This document shows, piece after piece, positions 60,567-64,000 of a stretch of DNA of 64,000 nucleotides. A program made the translations under genes and the position numbers. The DNA lies in the NCBI RefSeq assembly GCF_964058925.1, contig NZ_OZ060366.1, positions 100,308-164,307 of the forward strand. Direction: 5' to 3'. The stretch's first letter is position 1; every line of letters starts with the position of its first letter. Below the pieces are notes generated by a model that saw nothing but the letters and a program-made list of their open reading frames with translations, was not told the DNA's origin and did not search any database. This DNA is from Buchnera aphidicola (Tetraneura ulmi). Lineage in GTDB: Bacteria > Pseudomonadota > Gammaproteobacteria > Enterobacterales > Enterobacteriaceae.

Positions 60567-61379
60567 ATGATAGATTTTTCTTGTATTGATTTTTCTAAAT
60601 TTTCGTTATTTGATGTAATTATTTCAATAACTAGTATTATACGAGGAAAAGATTTTTGTTCTGATTTTGTAATTATGGACTTAAAATCAAAAATAAAGGA
60701 AGCTAATTTCTATATTAGTTCTGAAACTAGCGATAAAAAAAGATTTAAAAAATTATTGAATTTGTTTTATTCAAGTTGGGGTTTTGGTTCTTCTGATGGA
60801 GTTTATAAATTGTCAGATTCTTTATGGATAGATAAAGTTTTAAAAAGTAAAAAAGGAACGGCTATTTCCTTAGCAATAATTTTGTTTCATATTTCTAAAG
60901 AATTAAATTTACCTTTGTCTATTGTACTTTTTCCCACTCAATTGATTTTAAGAGCTGATTGGTCAAAAGGGGATAAATCTTTTATTAATCCTTTTGATGG
61001 GGGATTTTTAAATAATCACATTTTAGAAGTGTGGTTAAAAGGTAATATTAGTCCAACTGCAGAATTATATGACCATAATTTAAAATCAGCAGATTTGTTA
61101 ACTATTGTAAAAAAAATATTAAATACATTTAAAACTGCTTTAATGGAAGAAAAAAAAATGGATTTAGCTTTGATTGCAAATAAAATTTTATTAAAAATTA
61201 CTCCAAACGATCCTTATGAAATTAGAGATCGTGGTTTAATATATTCTCAATTAGATTGCAATCATATAGCGTTAGCAGATTTAATTTATTTTATTGAAAA
61301 TTGTCCAGAAGATCCAATTAGTGAAATTATTAAAATTCAAATTCATTCGATTGAGCAAAAAAAAGTAATTTTTCATTAG
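60567..61379 (+). CDS. sirB1: SirB1/YchA family protein (transglutaminase-like with TPR)
   Basis: Conserved protein of unknown biochemical role found next to prfA-prmC in Enterobacterales (YchA in Buchnera). The 270 residues match the usual length of about 269. The first two thirds are a transglutaminase-like fold (KGTAISLAIILFHISKEL, then the VLFPTQLILRADW stretch). The last 80 residues resemble TPR helices (LIANKILLKITPNDPYEIRDRGLIY, shown in part). AAAGGAAA gives a good Shine-Dalgarno. No function can be assigned from the sequence alone. Confidence 0.9.
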   Translation: MIDFSCIDFSKFSLFDVIISITSIIRGKDFCSDFVIMDLKSKIKEANFYISSETSDKKRFKKLLNLFYSSWGFGSSDGVYKLSDSLWIDKVLKSKKGTAISLAIILFHISKELNLPLSIVLFPTQLILRADWSKGDKSFINPFDGGFLNNHILEVWLKGNISPTAELYDHNLKSADLLTIVKKILNTFKTALMEEKKMDLALIANKILLKITPNDPYEIRDRGLIYSQLDCNHIALADLIYFIENCPEDPISEIIKIQIHSIEQKKVIFH

Positions 61380-61535
61380 TTGTTTTTTGTTATATAGTAT
61401 TGAAATTTTTTTTAAAGATTTCTTTTTAATAAAAAGAATTAAAATTTTTTTCTTTTTTTTAATTTAAATAAAATAGGTTAATTAGTTATAATTAATTCTA
61501 GATTAGAAAGATTAATATATTAGTAGATTTTTAGA

Positions 61536-61571
61536 AAAAATATGATATGATTTTTTTTAAATCATATTTTT
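61536..61571 (+). terminator. hairpin between sirB1 and ackA
   Basis: AAAAATATGAT (61536-61546) and ATCATATTTTT (61561-61571) are exact reverse complements with a 14-base loop, ending in T. It lies only 20 bases before the ackA ATG. It could end the sirB1 transcript or act on the ackA leader. Confidence 0.45.
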
Positions 61572-61590
61572 ATAATTTTTAAAATAAAAA

Positions 61591-62814
61591 ATGAAATACG
61601 ACAAATTAGTTTTAGTTTTAAATTGTGGAAGTTCTTCATTAAAATTTTCAATAATAGACACAGTAGAAAAAAAAGTTTATTTGTCTGGATTAGCAGAACG
61701 ATTATATTTAAAAGATACAAGATTGATTTGGTCTACATCTCATAGTTCTAAAAAAAACATTATTCTCTTTAATAAAGAAATAGATCATAATGAAATATTA
61801 AAGATTATAAAAAAAGAAATATTATTTAAAAATAAAGAATTATTTAATAGAATTGGAGTTATTGGTCATCGGGTGGTTCATGGTGGTCGTTATATAAAAA
61901 AAACTACTATTATTGATAAAAAAGTTATTAGTCATATACACGAAGCTTCTATATTTTCTCCTTTGCACAATCCTATAAATTTATTGGGAATTAATTTTTC
62001 TTTAGAAAATTTTCCAAAATTATATAAAAGAAATGTAGCCGTTTTTGATACTTCTTTTTTTTATTCAATGAAAGAAAAATCTTATTTATATGCTATTCCA
62101 TATAGTTTATACAACGATTATGGCATTAGAAAATATGGTGCACATGGAACTAGTCATAAGTACGTTTGTATGAAAGCTTCTACGTTTTTGAAAAAACCAT
62201 TTTCCAATATAAATATAATTTCTTGTCATTTAGGAAATGGTTCTTCTATTTCAGCAATTAAGAATGGTATTTGTGTTGATACTTCTATGGGATTAACTCC
62301 TTTAGAGGGATTGGTCATGGGAACTAGATCTGGAGACATTGATCCTTCAATTATTTTTTTTATGTATGAGAAATTACATTATACAATCAAAGAAATTAAT
62401 GAATTATTAATAAATAAATCGGGATTATTAGGTTTAAGTCAGAGTACTAGTGATTTTAGAGATCTTGAATTGAATTATTATTCTGATGAAAGAGCAAAGT
62501 TAGCAATTGATATTTTTTGTTTCAGATTAAGAAAGTATATTTCTTCTTATTTTTCTTTAATGGATGGTGAATTGGATGGAATTGTTTTTACTGGAGGGAT
62601 TGGAGAAAATTCTTCTTTAGTAAGAGAAAAGAGTTTAAAAAATTTATCTTGGTTTGGAAACATTTTTGTTGATTATAAAAAAAATAATAATTCTTTTAAA
62701 AAAAATGATAATTTAATAATTGATATAAGCAAAAATTCTAATGTTCCAATATTAGTTATACCGACTGACGAAGAATTTGCTATTGCAAAAGAATCATTTA
62801 GTTTGTTTTTTTAA
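61591..62814 (+). CDS. ackA: acetate kinase
   Basis: Makes ATP from acetyl phosphate, or the reverse. It has 407 residues against 400. The N-terminus LVLNCGSSSLKF is the ASKHA phosphate loop. GHRVVHGG, FDTSFF, YGAHGTSHKYV, HLGNGSS, DTSMGLTPLEGLVMGTRSGD (in part) and FTGGIGENS follow. The A-rich leader has no clear Shine-Dalgarno. With the following pta it forms the acetyl-CoA to acetate route, an energy source beside complex I. Confidence 0.97.
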   Translation: MKYDKLVLVLNCGSSSLKFSIIDTVEKKVYLSGLAERLYLKDTRLIWSTSHSSKKNIILFNKEIDHNEILKIIKKEILFKNKELFNRIGVIGHRVVHGGRYIKKTTIIDKKVISHIHEASIFSPLHNPINLLGINFSLENFPKLYKRNVAVFDTSFFYSMKEKSYLYAIPYSLYNDYGIRKYGAHGTSHKYVCMKASTFLKKPFSNINIISCHLGNGSSISAIKNGICVDTSMGLTPLEGLVMGTRSGDIDPSIIFFMYEKLHYTIKEINELLINKSGLLGLSQSTSDFRDLELNYYSDERAKLAIDIFCFRLRKYISSYFSLMDGELDGIVFTGGIGENSSLVREKSLKNLSWFGNIFVDYKKNNNSFKKNDNLIIDISKNSNVPILVIPTDEEFAIAKESFSLFF

Positions 62815-62906
62815 TAAATAAATTTTTTAAAATTAATTTTTAAAAATATCAATGATTGAATATAAAAAATTTATAATTTTTTTTAATTTAAAATGAGAGA
62901 TTTATT

Positions 62907-64000
62907 TTGTCACAAATTACAATTATTTTTTTACCTTTAGATAAATCTATTGATTTAAGCACAACTATTTTAGGATTTATTGACTTTTTAGAAAAAAGTA
63001 ATAATTTTAAAAAAAAATATTTTTTTCAACCTATTTCTAACCAAATTTTTAATAAAAAAAATTTAGATAAAACATTAGAAATTATTAAATTCAATAAATT
63101 AATTTCATTTATTCCAGTTTTAAAGAAAATTAGTATAGATGATATTTTTAATAAAAATAGATTTTCAATTATTTATAATAAAATTTTAAAAAATTTTTAT
63201 AGTTCAAAAAAAAAATCTGATCTAGTTTTAGTAGAAGGACTAAAATTAGTTAAGGACTATGAACATATAATCAATCAAGTTAATTTTGAAATATCGATGA
63301 TATTGAACGCAAATATAATTTTTGTATCAAAAAAAGATATAACAGATGTTTATTATAATAATAGAATAGATTTTTACATGAAAAAATATTTAACTAAATA
63401 TAGTTTAGTTCCTTTAGGAATTATTGTTAATAAATTGCTATCTATTATAGATAATAGTTCTTATTTTTTTTCAAAAGAAAAAAAATTTCTCAATTCTAAT
63501 AAAATTATTTTTTCTAAAAAAAAATCTACTGTTTCTTACAATTATAAATCTTTTAATAACAATAAAGAATTAATTCCAGTAATTGCTTCTATACCTCGGA
63601 GTAAAAAGTTAGTTAATTTTTCCGCTAGTATTTTATTTAATTTTTTAAAAATAAAAATTTTAAATGAAGGAAATTTAAAAGATTGCATAGTAAGAGATTT
63701 TTTTTTATTGAATTTTATACATGAAAATATTTTTAAAAAAAATTATCTTGGTTCTATAATAATTGTTTCTTTTACTAATCAATATTTAGTTGATATATTA
63801 TTGAAAAATAAAAAATTACAAAAAGAGATGAGTGTTTTGTTTTTTGTAGATTTAAAAGATTCAAAAATAGAATTTGTTAGAGAGTTTTGTAAAAAATTAA
63901 TTAAAAAAGATTTACCTGTTGTTTATTCTTCTAAAAATATTTTTAAAGTATTAAATTTATTAGAGAAAAATTTTTTTTCTATTTTAAATAAATCTTATTT
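62907..64000 (+). CDS. pta: phosphate acetyltransferase, N-terminal part (cut by window end)
   Basis: Converts acetyl-CoA and phosphate to acetyl phosphate for AckA. From TTG at 62907 the frame stays open for 364 codons to the end of the window. The start MSQITIIFLP matches E. coli MSRIIMLIP, and GAGAG lies about ten bases upstream; no ATG fits. DLVLVEGLK, ANIIFVSK, GIIVNKLLS and VIASIPRS follow the order of the E. coli N-terminal domain (VVLVEGL, AEIVFVM, GVIVNKL, VLGAVPWS). The P-loop-like PTGTSVGLTS of E. coli is not conserved (LPLDKSIDLST). The catalytic C-terminal domain lies outside the window, so I cannot judge the activity. Confidence 0.88.
   Translation, partial: MSQITIIFLPLDKSIDLSTTILGFIDFLEKSNNFKKKYFFQPISNQIFNKKNLDKTLEIIKFNKLISFIPVLKKISIDDIFNKNRFSIIYNKILKNFYSSKKKSDLVLVEGLKLVKDYEHIINQVNFEISMILNANIIFVSKKDITDVYYNNRIDFYMKKYLTKYSLVPLGIIVNKLLSIIDNSSYFFSKEKKFLNSNKIIFSKKKSTVSYNYKSFNNNKELIPVIASIPRSKKLVNFSASILFNFLKIKILNEGNLKDCIVRDFFLLNFIHENIFKKNYLGSIIIVSFTNQYLVDILLKNKKLQKEMSVLFFVDLKDSKIEFVREFCKKLIKKDLPVVYSSKNIFKVLNLLEKNFFSILNKSY

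Overview
The window looks like a long stretch of a Buchnera aphidicola chromosome, or a very close relative: a strongly reduced gammaproteobacterial endosymbiont. The sequence is extremely AT-rich. Every confident protein has its closest remembered counterpart in Enterobacterales. The gene order (dcd-metG, nth-priA-tyrS-sufA-aroH, thrS-infC-rpmI-rplT-pheST-ihfA, tgt, glyS/glyQ-nfo-rplY-yabI-rsmA-apaH-folA-carBA-dapB-lspA-ileS-rpsT-dnaJ-dnaK-nuoA..N-folC-prs-prfA-sirB1-ackA-pta) is the one I know from Buchnera. The aphid host cannot be told from this window. I see no insertion sequence, phage, CRISPR, plasmid or defence gene.

Layout. 1-4050: dcd, metG, tilS and a tRNA-Val(GAC). 4.2-9.9 kb: ribE, nth, priA, tyrS, sufA. 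9.9-11.2 kb: a gene-free, decayed-looking spacer. 11.2-19.0 kb: aroH, then the thrS-infC-rpmI-rplT-pheS-pheT-ihfA translation cluster. 19.2-28.6 kb: tgt, glyS/glyQ, nfo, rplY, yabI, rsmA, apaH, folA. 28.7-37.5 kb: carBA, dapB, lspA, ileS, all on the minus strand. 37.8-41.4 kb: rpsT and the heat-shock pair dnaK-dnaJ with a recognisable sigma-32 promoter. 41.5-56.5 kb: a complete 13-gene NADH dehydrogenase I operon with fused nuoCD. 56.7-64 kb: folC, prs, prfA, sirB1, ackA and the first third to half of pta, cut by the window end.

Together the genes cover translation (five aminoacyl-tRNA synthetases, some with two subunits, ribosomal proteins, IF3, RF1), respiration (complex I), substrate-level ATP (AckA-Pta), nutrition of the host or cell (DAHP synthase for aromatic amino acids, carbamoyl phosphate for arginine and pyrimidines, DapB for lysine, riboflavin synthase) and a minimal repair set (Nth, Nfo). 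Many start codons were revised from the longest frame by homology and Shine-Dalgarno position. These include an AUU start for infC and UUG starts for ribE, priA, tgt, carA and pta.

I found no wholly new multi-gene system. The most interesting observations are signs of functional erosion inside retained genes. PriA keeps all eight zinc cysteines but has lost its helicase motifs. ThrRS begins exactly after the editing domain. PheRS has a degraded beta-subunit editing site, while IleRS editing motifs remain. Nth has changed both of its presumed base-flipping wedge residues. All comparisons with E. coli proteins are from memory, not from a search.
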